Below are positions 1 to 19,152 of a stretch of DNA of 49,009 bases, piece after piece (the stretch's first letter is position 1; each line of letters begins with the position of its first letter). The notes beneath the pieces were generated by a model. That model had not been told where the DNA came from. It saw only the letters and a list, made by a program, of their open reading frames with translations, and did no database searches. Made by a program: the position numbers and the translations under genes. Source of the stretch: Amanita rubescens (Eukaryota > Basidiomycota > Agaricomycetes > Agaricales > Amanitaceae); the NCBI GenBank assembly GCA_015039365.1, contig WION01000392.1:1-49009 (forward strand), given 5' to 3'.

Positions 1-39
1 CTCACGTCCATTCCATTGATTATGCATCATAGCTGCATT

Positions 40-180
40 CTCTAAAGATTGCAACCAGTCCCGAGATTGCACCATATATAGCGTATGTCCTTAAGTTCCT
101 TATCATTTACAACCCCTCTCTGAAGTCCTATATATAGGACTTTGTTATTCATGGAAACGGTAAAATTACATAAAACTAGG
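40..180 (+). pseudogene. RNase T2 relic (exons 5-6 region)
   Basis: The stretch resembles exons 5 and 6 of the intact RNase T2 gene at 1658-9329. A Cys-Asp-x-Ser-Arg-Asp-like segment is followed by a GTATGT donor near 85, and the words TTCATGGAAACGGTAAAATTA match the end of exon 6 and its intron. No flanking exon with either catalytic motif is visible, so this is a small degenerate fragment. It is one of at least three RNase T2 scraps in the window. Confidence 0.45.
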
Positions 181-324
181 GCGTGACCTCCATATTTTCT
201 TGAGCTTTTTCCTGAAGTTATGCAGAGGTGATGTTTTCTCTAACTGGTCATGGGATTGGGCAGCGTCATGCTACCAATGAAATGTAAGTGAAGTACCAGT
301 TGAAGTACTGTGGAGCAACACCTC

Positions 325-1015
325 AATCTGCAACATTACTTCCAGTCCATCATACTTATGGCAATCCCGCCTCCCGACAAGCCCCGTACCCCGATTATGT
401 CAGTCACACTCGACTTGAACCCTAACTGTTGCAACGCGTACACTGTCAAACTATCTCATTCCGTTAACTTTTTTTGCCACACAACACTTGTCCAAACCCA
501 CATGGACGTGTATCCTTCTTGACAGAACACAATCACTCTCAGATCGTACCTGTCCGCGATGGCCAGTTGGGCTTCACACGCACCGAGGGTCGAATCTCTA
601 CTCTATGATCAGCGATTCGCCTATTCCGCTCTCTCGCTCTCTCTGCTCTCTCTGCCGAGGGTCCGCCAGAAACGCGGTGCCCCCTCCATTCGCCAGCTCA
701 TATACGCTTCTTGAGGCGTAAGCCTGACCAACCCCGCACGCTTCTCTCGCAGCATCTCCTCGATGCATCTCTTCGGATCCCTCACTCCTCCCCGTACAGT
801 TTTCACCACTACATCCCACAACGCGTCTTCGTCGTATAAGCTCGCGCCGAGGCCGATGACGCTCGCGAGCCACTGTTTGTTCGGTAATGTATCTGTTGCC
901 CTGAAACCTAGTCGAAGCCTCTTAGTACGCATCCTAAAACTGTTCCGTTGTCCCAGCGCATCGTTAGAGAGATGCTGCGTCTCTCTTCCTCCCAAGAAGC
1001 TATACTTTTCATTGA
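325..1015 (-). pseudogene. rhodanese-domain gene relic
   Basis: Read on the minus strand, this is a decayed copy of the rhodanese-domain gene at 35430-36576. The segment around ATDTLPNKQWLASVI and YDEDALWDV is nearly identical in both, and RLTPQEA, the region around the Cys active-site loop and the final QQLG segment are also recognisable in changing frames. Several indels and stops break it, and the N-terminal exon is absent. It is probably a non-functional partial duplicate. Confidence 0.7.
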
Positions 1016-1657
1016 TTTTGCCTTCCGGGAAGATGGGCTTGTCAGTTTGAAGCCCACCTTCAGCAACCGATACTCAAGATAGATCCAGACCGCATTGAAG
1101 CGCTTGCCTGAAAGCGAGAGAGCTAAGCGTCAAGTTGTGTTCGTTCTTCTGCCTCATGCTACTCCACGAGTTGGAATCTTTGGACATGCGCATTCATCGT
1201 AGCATGGGGATGGTGTGCGAATTAGTTTCGCATGGCTCCTTTGTTGCATGTTCTTATGGTATGTAATATTGTCCTTGTTCAAATCTTAGATTTCTAACAT
1301 TGTTTGAAAGAAGCCCTTTCCATTCTGACACCCTGAATGCCGGACGTTTTTGGAAAGCGGCAAGCATCAGGACAGACTATTGTGGATGTTTTTGACATCG
1401 GAAGACTAACGCGTGATTATCGAGCCATGCACTGTTCCTTCCGTACCATATGGCATTCAAACTGCAAGTTTACCCCTTTATTGTTTGTTCTTTCAAGTCC
1501 CGGTGCTTCTTTCCGTGACAGCCATCATTCGCGGGAACTCGAACGATCCCCCCGCATGGATAACATGTCAATACCGCTTGCTCGTAGTGCCTAAAAATAC
1601 CCTGTACGGTTTTAAAAGCGAATGCGATAGAGATAGATCGCTCGACCCCTTGGAACG
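1016..1657. other. intergenic, no gene seen
   Basis: I see no coding region here with homology or convincing splice structure. The last part is the presumed promoter and 5' leader of the RNase T2 gene that starts at 1658. Short open frames between 1337 and 1594 start with non-ATG codons or run antisense-like to nothing recognisable. Confidence 0.5.
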
Positions 1658-9329
<7,672 letters not shown>

Positions 9330-9916
9330 CGGATGGATGGTTGCTGTTTTTTCAACGTTTCGTAGATCATATGTTCCTTTGTTCCATTTCTGGCAACGAT
9401 TTCATTACGCCAATCCCTTTTTGTCGAGATGGCCCCATGTTGATTAGTAGGTGAAATAAACTTACACACTGGAATTTGCGGGGAAAAACATGCGTCCTTG
9501 AGTCATAGACGCAGGCCCAGTTGTGGTATTTAAACTCCGTCACCTCAACACGCTGCTCCGTGTCGCGGTCAACTGTCGACAGGACTCAAAATACAAATTA
9601 CGATGACCCTGAAGCTTAGTCTGGAAGTCAACGTCCAAACTTACGACATCGATGATCGGCAACCCCGTAAAGACAGGACAAGCAGTTGAAACGATGAATC
9701 GACAAGGGCCCGTCTTGCATTGTTGAACATCGGCGGCCTGGTATTTTCGAATGGATTGGCAGAACGAATGGACTAAGAAAACCATCGGTCTGCTCAATTT
9801 CATCAATTTGTGGTCATGGAATTAAGTTTTTGTAAATTTTCAGGGTCATGACACGTTCAATTTACCTTAAAACTGTACGTACGGAAAGTCAACGCGAACC
9901 CTCACCTCCATCAACC
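9330..9916. other. between two RNase T2 copies, no assigned gene
   Basis: A minus-strand ATG frame of 88 codons (9540-9806) is the only sizeable open frame. It contains a segment like CRFIVSTACPVFTGLPIIDVV, shared in style with small secreted fungal proteins, but I do not recognise a family and it may be chance. The rest holds the 3' flank of the RNase T2 gene and the promoter of the truncated copy. Confidence 0.35.
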
Positions 9917-10493
9917 ATGTTAGTTGAAGCACTTGTTGCTGCCTTCGCTGCATTGGCCCACGCCCCGCTTCTCCAAGCGCGTTCCTCTATCAGTTCAGGA
10001 TGCGGCGGTACTTCTACGAAATCTGAGGAGTATCGATGGGTCGTTAATAAATAGGCTGTGGCGTACTTGCAAATGGTTGCTAACTCATTCCCTGTAAGTG
10101 GTTATTGAATTATTGACTACAAGTGCTTAACTCTATCCAGGCTTACAACATCTACAATGTGCTCGCTAATGCAGGCATAACTCCATCGACGACTGGAACG
10201 CTGAGTGCGTTACAAAGTACCATTCGGACGGGTTGCAACGTGAGTTTATAGGGTGCGATTATGTTACTGGCCACTGACTCTGGACTAGGTTACAGTCGCA
10301 TTCCAATGTTCTTCTGGAAATTTGATAGGAGCCGACCTTTACTTTGCGGGGATCCCTTATCGATGGGAAGTTTATTCCAATCGGTGAGTTACGAAATTCG
10401 GATGTGTGATGGGCCACCCTGAAATGATAACGCAGATGCGCCTGCTGGGAACTGTCCAAGTACCGGAATCGGTTATCCTCCCAAAGCATGACG
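9917..10493 (+). pseudogene. truncated RNase T2 copy lacking both active-site segments
   Basis: It starts with a good signal peptide and the ISSGCG motif, as in the intact paralogue, then jumps from about residue 40 to the region after CAS II. The whole middle, with CAS I and CAS II, is missing. The remaining exons match the C-terminal third: YNIYNVLANAGITPS, then the FQCSSGNLIGADLYF exon, then DAPAGNCPSTGIGYPPKA and a TGA at 10491. An extra G near 10350 shifts the frame in the second-last exon, where the paralogue reads GSLIDGKF. It is therefore a non-catalytic pseudogene, although the secretion signal and tail survive. Confidence 0.8.
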
Positions 10494-10846
10494 CATGACA
10501 GCATGTTGGATACATAATGATAATCGTCTTCTACGTATGAAGTTGGCTCCATACTTACCTGTTTTGTCGACGCGAAGGTCACAAGGTGCACCCGGGGTAC
10601 CTACGTCGACCGTGAGATCAGAATATGCTTACAAGGAGGCTTGGTCCATTGCTGTGCAGCTTCGTTGCGATGCTTATAAGCGGTCTGTTATTGAGGAAGC
10701 CGTGCGGGATAACAAAGAGGATGTTAGCGGCAGTGGCTGTGACGGGTAATAGTAATTGTTTCACATCAGCGCAGCGAGACTCCGAAATAGGTTGCTAGTG
10801 TCACTCTCTCCTCCAAAGTAGTAGCCATTCTTTCGTCTCTCCCATC
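10494..10846. other. intergenic with an unrecognised short frame
   Basis: A plus-strand frame to 10749 contains RSEYAYKEAWSIAVQLRCDAY and related sequence. I recognise no family, and it could be the eroded end of an older gene. The last 100 bp should hold the promoter of the membrane-protein gene that starts at 10847. Confidence 0.3.
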
Positions 10847-11898
10847 ATGTCCTCCACCTTTCCGCCCACACCTCCGCCCACACCTCCGTCGAGTGGCACT
10901 TCCTTCCCGAGCTCAACGCCTACCGACAATGGCGAAAATAACTCTCTGACATCTTCCGCTTCCTTATATCGTATGTTCGCTATGTACTCCTTGGGCTTGA
11001 TAACCTCTAACTATGAGCCACTTACTCCTATGCTCCCCTTACTTACCCGACTTGTCTTTGCGCTCTTGTGAAATAAACGTCACGCGTCTATCCGAATCGG
11101 ACAACAGTCTACACGTTCTTAGCGACATTAGTCCTACTTCTTGTTGTTTCCGCGGCGATTGTTGTTCGCTCGTTTATCCTACGCAGGCGTCATAGGATGA
11201 TGATCGAGGAAGCGTTTAGAAATGGGACCCTCTTGTCCCCCACCATCGCAGCTGGATATGGTTTGCGTCCGCGCGTCGACCTCTCTAAAAAGCCGAAAAT
11301 GTGGGATGCATGGATAGAGAAGTCGGAGCAACCTACGTCTGGCCGGAGTAGGGAGAAGGAATGGTATTGGGATATGATGAAACCCTTCTCCGCAGTCTAC
11401 ACCCTTCCCCCTGGCGGAAATGTACCCGGTAACAATGATGACCGCGGCATATCAAATAGGCAAGGGATTCTGACGCCCAGACGATCTCTCAGAGTTAGAA
11501 TGGGCACCGCAGCGCGCGCTCTTGCTTACTACGTCAGCACCCGGCCGTCGATGAACAGCCATAATGGCTCGTCACCACCTTCGTCTACCCAACTTGCACT
11601 GCCAACGGTACTATCACACCTCGATTCGGGCAACGCAACCGTCAAAGTCGCGGTGCTTATTGCCATGCCCAGGAAACCATCCATGAAAGATTCATCGTCG
11701 TCTGCCAGTTTTCATCCCTCTTCACCTTCCTCCTCAACATCTCCCTCGTCTCAACCACTTTTTTCTCCGCCAATGGGAGGGACAGGAAACGATGACGACG
11801 AGCAGTTACCGCATCTCGAAGTTGGAATAACGGAGGTTCGGGTTGTGTCCAACTCGGATGATAGCGCCTCACAAGGCAAGGGTATTATGCAAGAATAG
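10847..11898 (+). CDS. single-pass membrane protein, unknown function
   Basis: Two exons (10847-10970 and 11108-11898, joined in phase 1) give about 304 aa. The N terminus is rich in Pro, Ser and Thr. One hydrophobic segment, TFLATLVLLLVVSAAIVV (about residues 44-61), is followed at once by basic SFILRRRHR, so the long C-terminal part should be cytosolic. Next come the conserved-looking EEAFRNGTLLSP and LRPRVDLSKKPKMWDAWI. The rest is Ser/Pro-rich and probably disordered. Proteins with this layout are common in agaricomycetes but have no known role. The intron is 137 nt, longer than the others here; its acceptor CAG before TCTACACG is the one that keeps the membrane segment in frame. Confidence 0.75.
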
Positions 11899-12590
11899 TA
11901 TGGCCACAGAGAGTAGCGGACATGCACTTTTTACGCCATATTCTTTCCATAATTACCTGCCCACAGTGACTCAAAAGCATGCTCCCTAATTGTAATCATA
12001 TTGTTACTTACATCCTCGCTTATTACGTGTTCTCAACTAACTGGTGGTGGATTGGATGGATGTATATTAGATAATGTTGAGAATGTTACCATCTGAACTC
12101 CGTGCCAAGAGTAACTTAGTAGGAACTTATGGCATGCAAGTGTGCCATTGTCTTCACCTTTCCAAGGTTAGTACTGAATCCAGATTCTTTCAATTGGTAG
12201 TAGTCATGTGCCCTAAATTAATATTGTAGAAGTGGCTCATTGGTGTTCAGAACAATGTCAATTGACTACAGGGGGGCACCTGGCAGAGCAAAGGCTTATG
12301 GACTTCTGTTCACCATACAGGACTAAGTATGACTTGGAACCAAAAACTTTGATGGTGAGAGTTTAGTGACAAGTAGTACATGTATGTAGATAGCACAAAG
12401 TAATACCATGGTCCATGCTTTTGCATAAAAGTGGCATTGTTCATAGGTAAAGTGACAATGTAGTACTAAGTGCTGTAAGACCATTTCCTATAGGATGACT
12501 GACTTGAAACTAGTATTAATTATCACTAGAAATGTATTCACACAATGAACTTTGGGTGTTGAAGATATTAAACTACATAGAAGGGACAAC
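11899..12590. other. intergenic, CpG-poor from about 12060
   Basis: No gene seen. From about 12060 the base composition changes to AT-rich and almost CpG-free, continuous with the NLR gene that follows on the minus strand. This is probably its 3' flank. Confidence 0.45.
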
Positions 12591-15500
12591 TCAATGCTTG
12601 AACTTCTTTCTCAAAAATTGTCTAATCTTTTTCCCAATTTTTTGCTGAGGTTGTGCAGTCTCTTGTGTGGTAGGCTCCTGTGTAGTCTCTTGTGCAATCT
12701 CCTGTGCAATATCTTGCACCATCCCTTGTGTAGTCTCCTGTGTAGTCTCTGAGTCCTGCATAGTCTCTTGTGCAATCATCTCCTGTACAATCTCTTGTGT
12801 AGTCTCCTGTGTAGTCTCTTGAGCAATCTCCTGTACAATCTCTTGTGTAGTCTCCTGTGTAGTCTCTTGAGCAATCTCCTGTACAATCTCTTGTGTAGTC
12901 TCCTGTGTAGTCTCTTGTCCAATCTCCTGTGTAGTGTCCTGCATAGTCTCTTGTCCAATCTCCTGTATGGTCTCTTGGACAGTCTCCAACTGATGGTCAC
13001 TGGAAGGGGGAGGCTACATCAGGCATTGAGTCATAAAAATGTGGAACTCAATGGGCCATTTTGACATACCAATGGTCCTGATATTTGCTTATCTAAGGGT
13101 TGTGTGGCCTCTGACTGTTGAGGAGTATTGAGATTGCCTTGAGGAGGGGCTGAATCCATTTGTGGTGGGTTGGGCAAAGGTGAAAGTGAGTCTGAAGGTG
13201 AGCATGAATCTGTGGTATGCTGAGATGCTTGATTGTCCATTGCATGGCCCAGTGGGACTACACTAAGATGGACATCCAATTCTTCTTTTGTTTTAGACAG
13301 TTGTTCCATGTAGTAAAGAGTAGTTGGATGTCGGGGCCCAACAATGTGCTGCATTTTATTGACAGCAGATGATAACAAAGCATGTGCATCATTCCATTTT
13401 TCCTGATCTCTATATGTCAGTCCCAAACTGGCCATGCTAGTAAGATACTGTGGGTGGTCTGATCCCAACTTTTCTTTTCTTGCATCCATTACATTCACCT
13501 GCAGCTTCTCTGCTTCTTCCCATTTTTTCTGACTCCAGTATGTAGATGCTAGATCAGCCATGCTACCAAGAGTGTCTGGGTGGTCTGATCCTAGTTTTGT
13601 CTTTCTTGCATCCAAAACTTCCACCTGGAGCTTCTCTGCTTCATGCCATCTTCCCTGACTCCAGTATGTGGATGCCAAATCAGCCATGCTACTCAGAGTG
13701 TCTGGATGATCAGATCCCAATTTCAGTTTTCTTGCATTCATTACTTCCACCTGTAGCTTTTCAGCTTTACCCCATTTTCCCTGATTTCTGTATGTCAATG
13801 CCAAACTGGCCATGCTGGTACAAGTCTGTAGGTGATCTGACCCAAGCTTTGTTTTTCTTGCATCCATTACTTTCACTTGCAACTTCTCTGCTTCATCCCA
13901 TCTTCCCTGACACCAGTATGTAGTTGCCAAATCAGCTGAACTGGTAAGAGTGTCTAAATGGTCTGGTCCTAGCTTTGCTTCTCTTGCATTCATTACTTCA
14001 ACCTGTAGCTTCTTTGCCACATCCCATCTTCCTTGATTCCTGTATGTGTTGGCCAAATTAGCCATGCTTGTAATAGTATGTGGGTGATTCAGTCCAAGTT
14101 TCCTTTTTGCTGCAGTCATTACTTCAACCTGCAGCTTCTCTGCCTCATCCCACTTTCCCTTATCACAGTATGTTAATGCCAAATTGGCCATGCTAGTAAA
14201 AGTGTTTGGGTGGTTTGGTCCAAGCTTTCCTCTTATTGCATTCATCATTTCCTCCTGCAGCTTCTCTGCCTCATCCCATCTCCCCTGTTTCCAGTAGGTT
14301 GATGCCAAATTTGCCATGCTAGCAAGAGTGCCTGGGTGGTCTGGTCCAAGTTCTGCTTTTCTTGCATCAATTATTTCCATTTGCAATGTCTCTGCATCAT
14401 CCAGTTTTCCCTGAGAATTATATGTGGATGCCAAATCACTTATACTGTTAAGAGTGCTTGGGTGATTATCTCCCAGCCTTATCTTTCTCTCTTTGACTGT
14501 TATGAGTAACAGCTTCTCCCTTTCATTCCAATCACCAATATGATGAAAGACAACTGAAAATCTGTCATATTCATCATCATAATAGGTGCTTTCCAATTTC
14601 AATTTTAATGCATGCAAAGAACTGAACCTTATGTGTGGTGCAAGTAATTTGCAATATTCATAGTTATCAGTATCATAGTCAAGAACCACCGAGCATGTCA
14701 ATAATGCTCTTGTTCTGTGGTAATGATCTGCAATCTTTCCTTCTGGCAGTCTACTCCTTGCCCATGTATGCACCAATTGATGCATTGAATATAGTTGATT
14801 TTGAGATTTGATCAGTGAGAATGAGAGCAAAAGTTGAATGCCAGAGAGGAACTGCATTTTGTCCCACATTTTTTCTTCATTCAAGAACAACATCTCACCA
14901 TCCAGCCATTGCACTGACAATGGAATTTTAGACTGTGTTGTTGCATCAAGATTTCTCTTAACATAGTTCTCAGCAGCATTCTTGAATATTTCTTCAGGTA
15001 TATTGGTGTGACCCAAAAATGCAAAAGTTCTCAATATGCTGATGGCACTTTGTGCTGCAAGAGCATCTTCTTTACCAAGTGCAGCAATCTTCTCAATCTC
15101 CTCCATTGAACCATCCCATGTTCCATATGTAGTTGTTTTGTAATCTAATGCTCCCTGATACTTAAGACCTGACTCAGACATCAATTTATCTCCTTGTTTT
15201 GTGTACAATCCCAGATAATGGTCAATGGTACAACCATTGATGTGGATATATGCCCCTGCATGGGCAAGAGCAAGTGGGATTCCACCCACCTCTGACACCA
15301 CTTTTCTGGCTACACCTCTGATGTGGTCAGTGTCACGAAGTAGGGCTGACTGCAAAAGCAAAGAAATAGCCTCCTCATTTTCCATTTCAAAAACCTCTGC
15401 TGAGTTCTTGCTCAGTGTGATTCTCTTTAATCCAGCATTTTTACTGGTTATCAGAACATTTCCTCCACTTCCTGGTGGAAGGTATTTTTCAACTATTGAA

Positions 15501-16090
15501 TAATGACCATCTGCACCATCATAAATAACAAGCCAGTTGGTTCTTTTGGAAATCCATTGGAGAGTTGATCTGGCTGATGGTTTTGTCTGTGGTGAAATTT
15601 TATGAGCTTCAGCTATCTGCTTGAGTCCATGATCAATGCTCCTGTCTGAAGAAGCATCAATCCAGAATATATCAGAAAACCTTGGGGAGGACAATTTGTT
15701 TGTGTTGGATGCTATCAGTGCTGTAGGCATATGTGCTCACAAGTATTGATGTCTTTCCAAGAATCTAAGGCAAATCTGAGTTTTTCCTATGCCTCCAAGA
15801 CCATGTAAAAGGAATGATTTCCTTCGATCCTCGGTGCTGGGCTTAAAATGGTCCTTTAGCCTTTGTAAATATTCTTCACGGCCAGAAAAGAAAGGACTAG
15901 AGCGTTTCAAAGGAGGTAAAGGTGGTAGAGCAGGATCTGGAGAGGGCGGGATAATGTAGTAATTTACCTACAACTTAGGATTAATAATACACTCAATGCG
16001 AAGATACTTATACTTAAGAACCTCCAGAAATTTGCCACCATAGATTACAAGGAACTCTTCGCCTCCCCACTGGACAAAATTACTTGACAT
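12591..16090 (-). CDS. NB-ARC-TPR NLR-like protein (NLR1)
   Basis: A STAND-type P-loop NTPase with TPR repeats, the fungal counterpart of NLR immune or incompatibility receptors. Predicted exons are 16022-16090, 15741-15967, 13070-15680 and 12591-13013; all phases join. Exon 1 encodes a 23-aa N-terminal motif. Exon 2 carries Walker A GLGGIGKT. Exon 3 carries a Walker B-like LVIYDGAD, NVLITS, the GGIPLAL motif, MHQLVHTWAR (MHD-like position), then nine 42-aa kinesin-light-chain-like TPRs (pattern DHPDTLxSMAxLASTYxxQGRWDEAEKLQ). Exon 4 adds a tail of about 110 residues built from QETT/QEIV/QEIA units and ends in a basic segment, KIGKKIRQFLRKKFKH. There is no classical effector domain at the N terminus. 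The long exon 3 is fully open, so this copy may be functional, unlike its two paralogues. CpG is nearly absent up to about 15780. Confidence 0.85.
12650..12990 (-). repeat. coding minisatellite (12 nt units, 48 nt higher order)
   Basis: On the plus strand, units such as TCTTGTGTAGTC and TCCTGTGTAGTC repeat every 12 nt, with a clear 48 nt super-repeat (about 12780-12925). In the NLR1 frame each unit is a four-residue QExx block. All units keep the reading frame. Confidence 0.9.
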
Positions 16091-17363
16091 GCTGGTTGCA
16101 GCCTACCATTAAGTGAAAAAATGGTTATAATTGTGTCCATCATGACCTAAATAAAGTGGTTACCTGATATTGCGCAATGAGTATGGATGGGTCGACGTTG
16201 TGGCGAGAACAAAGGTGGATGTCACAAGTGTCACGATCCATCGCCCGTCGCGCGTAGTACCACAACAGCAACTCAACCTATACAATTCTTCCTGCTCCCC
16301 GTACCCATCCCCACAGCCTCCGGTTGCTATTATCACATGTCCTTCCGGTTCCTATCCATGATCTAGAAACGCCGTACCATATATGCGGAATGTAAGTTTA
16401 TTTCAATCCGCACTGAGGTAACGGTTTACAGCCTTCAAATTTTATAGCTTTCCTGGCTCAACATCAGTGACTACAACGACGAATCGCTTTCATTTGTGCT
16501 TAAGGACCAGTGATGCTTTAATTTCACTAATAGAATGCATGTCGCTTGAGTTGATCGCCCACGTTACTCATGTGCATCGCTGCGGCGCGTTGAAAGCCAC
16601 AGGGAATGTCTCTTTTTCAAGGTGTAACAGGATGTAGCTCATACGCGCAGAGGCCGTTACATTCTCGGGTGGTCAAAAGGTACGAACAAAACGCATTCAC
16701 CTGAAAAAGTAAGTTGGACGTCATCGACTGATCTTCTCATAATAGGACATCTACAATGCTCTCGCCGACTGCCAGGATAGAAAATCTTCGGAATACAAGA
16801 CGCATATTCCACTGCTATCGAGTGCCTCTCGTTGCGTAGCTCGACTAAACCTACGACGGTCATTGATAGGCGACATCTTCCGTTTTGCGCTCGCACGACC
16901 AGTACCTGAACAGAGCCGATAACGTACTGACGACCGTCCATCGGGTGAATCAGAATGGATGACAAGAGGCGCGGTGAGCAAATCGGGCAGGTTGGACACG
17001 TAGTGAGTCTGGCCTGATGTTCGTGTCAGCTGTCATGAAATGAACGCGAGCTTATATATTCTAAATGTGCACGTAAAAATGTCTGCAATACAAAGAAACA
17101 AGCTACTATGACTACTGCTTAATTACTTTATGCTTGTGCTACAAAATGATAGTGGTACGTATGCAAGTGTGAAATATGTACGTGCTGGGTAAAAAAAAAT
17201 GCAAAAAGTGGGGGTAACGTAGCATTTAAAGAGTACCGTGCAGATAATCAATCAATCAAGTTAATGAGAATGGCAAGTCGTTAAATCATGACAAGAGAAA
17301 ACAAGAAAAAAAAGCGAAAAAGAAAAAAGACCCTAAGTTAGAATCAGAGCATGATCGTCAACA
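16091..17363. other. intergenic, no gene seen
   Basis: About 1.27 kb upstream of NLR1 and downstream of the minus-strand gene at 17364. Only short frames without homology are seen. The short stretch GACATCTACAATGCTCTCGCC near 16748 weakly resembles an RNase T2 exon, but nothing around it supports that. CpG content is normal here, so the CpG-poor block stops inside the 5' part of NLR1. Confidence 0.45.
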
Positions 17364-18489
17364 TCACCGACGAGCGACGCGTTTACGTTCTCTCCCGTTA
17401 TCTTCTTCTACATCCATCGCTTCTGCAGAAAGCAGATTAAGTGCTTGCTGCTGCTGCGAATTGACTCTCGACGTTCTCGTCCGTCTTCTACTCAATCCAG
17501 GCCCCAAAGGCAGGCCGTTCCCCGTAGCAGACAGGTTCGACATGTGGTGGGCAGACGAGGGAAGCGCGGCCGCTGCACCGCCCATCGAGGTAGGTGGTGT
17601 CGCTGCGTCAATCATCATCATCATGGCGTGCCGCCTCTTCGCACCCGCGGAGACGGAGAGCGCGCCATCTGACATGCCGCCCGGTGTGGGCATCATCGCC
17701 GGGCGGGATTCGTTGATAAAATCAAAAGGGTGAGAGGGCGTCAGGCTGACGTACGGTGACGATCCGTCACCTTTTGTTGATGGTCTTGGCTTCATGGGGC
17801 GTTGCGATGGTCGGATTAGGGGTGTGGATGTAGGGATCACCGGTGAATTTGAGGGTTCCGAGATGGGGGACGTGGGCTTTTGAGAAGAACGATCGTAAGT
17901 GACGTGATGAAAAAGATGGAATGAATTGTGATTTGGAAAGGGGTACTACTCACCACATTCTTTGGGCGCGCGTTATTATTGGGAATGTTTTGAGGAGCGG
18001 ATTTGGAAACTTTGGGTGCTGGGGGAGCAGATGCGGGCGCAGCAGGGGCTGTGGGGGGTTTACCTCGTTCACGGTCTTTGTCTCGTTCTTCGTCCTCTTC
18101 TTCCTCTTCGTCTTTTTGTTTGAGCGCTTCCAGCCTTGCTTCTGTCCAGTCCATAACCCGACCAATCGTCACCCCTTCGCGCGACTCGCCATTGTCAATG
18201 CCACCTGCGGACACGCCGTGCTGGATCATGTTCAACAAGTCTTGACATGCCGCGGTATATCCAGCATCGTAGGCCCGCTTCGATGTTTCCCTGGACGAGC
18301 GATATAAAGTGGTGATACTGAGTGCCGCGGCTGATTCCGAAAACCAAGTCAACGAAGGTAACGATGGTTGTCAAAAAAAAGAAAACGTTGAAAAGAAAGA
18401 GACATACATTTGAAGTTGTTTAAAAGTTCTTGTTCTGCTTTCTGGTGAGGAGTGGGTAAGGAGGTTGCCAGTGAGTTAAGGGACTCCAT
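17364..18489 (-). CDS. HAPSTR1 (C16orf72/UPF0472)-like conserved protein
   Basis: Three exons (18408-18489, 17954-18330, 17364-17876) give about 323 aa. The conserved part is residues 15-60: after LLNNFK comes AALSITTLYRSSRETSKRAYDAGYTAACQ, which resembles the helical core of the animal HAPSTR1 family (AATAVTNLYKES...). That family is small, nuclear and linked to stress signalling through the HUWE1 ubiquitin ligase. It is followed by an acidic block (DEEEEEDEERD), a Pro/Ala-rich linker, AGAKRRHAMM, and a basic C terminus with GRERKRVARR that could be a nuclear signal. The family assignment rests on one short segment and is tentative; the gene model itself is well supported by in-phase splice sites. 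Confidence 0.7.
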
Positions 18490-19152
18490 GGCAAGAGGAT
18501 TGGATTTTGGGGCGCCGATGCATCTTCTACTTCCGGTTGGCTGACTAAGCGGATCACAGCGGAGGCGGTACCGGTTAAACTGGCCCGAGCTTGTTCTAGT
18601 CGTACTGCCAAGACTCGGGTACGCACGCGATTGTGCGAAGCATAAAGGCTGTAGTGCATGTGTAGCCCGCTTAACGGAGGCGACCGGATTGTAGGTCCGT
18701 AAGCCGATGCTCCAAGTTCAACGCATGGGACGCGTTTGAAGACCAATAAGGCGTTGGTTTCGTCGAAAGAGTTGCAACCTCTCCAATGATGCAATGTAAA
18801 CGTCATTTTTCCGAGTGAGATTATTTAAGTCACTTCACGGGTGTAGGCAGATGTCAAGCGTGAACAAGTCCATCACCCTCCTAAACGGTAATCAATGTAA
18901 CTAATCATTGTTCAAGGGTTCTTCGAAAAGGAGCGGGTCTGTTAGAAATGGAATCCCGCACAGCTGTCCGCAGGAACAGTTGACGAATGGAACATTCCGT
19001 CGATGTCGAGCATCGAATCTATCTATAGCAGTCTGTTCCGCCCAGCAGAGACATTCAGATGGATTAGAACACATTACCTATTGATACTACAGCCTAATAA
19101 TACACGAGATAGTTAGTATACATACACATTCTCTGTCGCTTCCTAACGCGTC
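18490..19152. other. intergenic, no gene seen
   Basis: About 660 bp upstream of the HAPSTR1-like gene. A minus-strand frame at 18490-18806 begins with ATG but shows no homology and lacks a link to the gene below; it is probably promoter or leader sequence. Confidence 0.4.

Noticed and set aside
12768..13064. Plus-strand Leu/Cys repeat frame (LLCSLLC units)
   Set aside because: It is the shadow of the QETT minisatellite read on the wrong strand.
16745..16775. Possible RNase T2 exon start (ACATCTACAATGCTCTCGCC)
   Set aside because: The match stops after about 20 nt and no other RNase exon is nearby.
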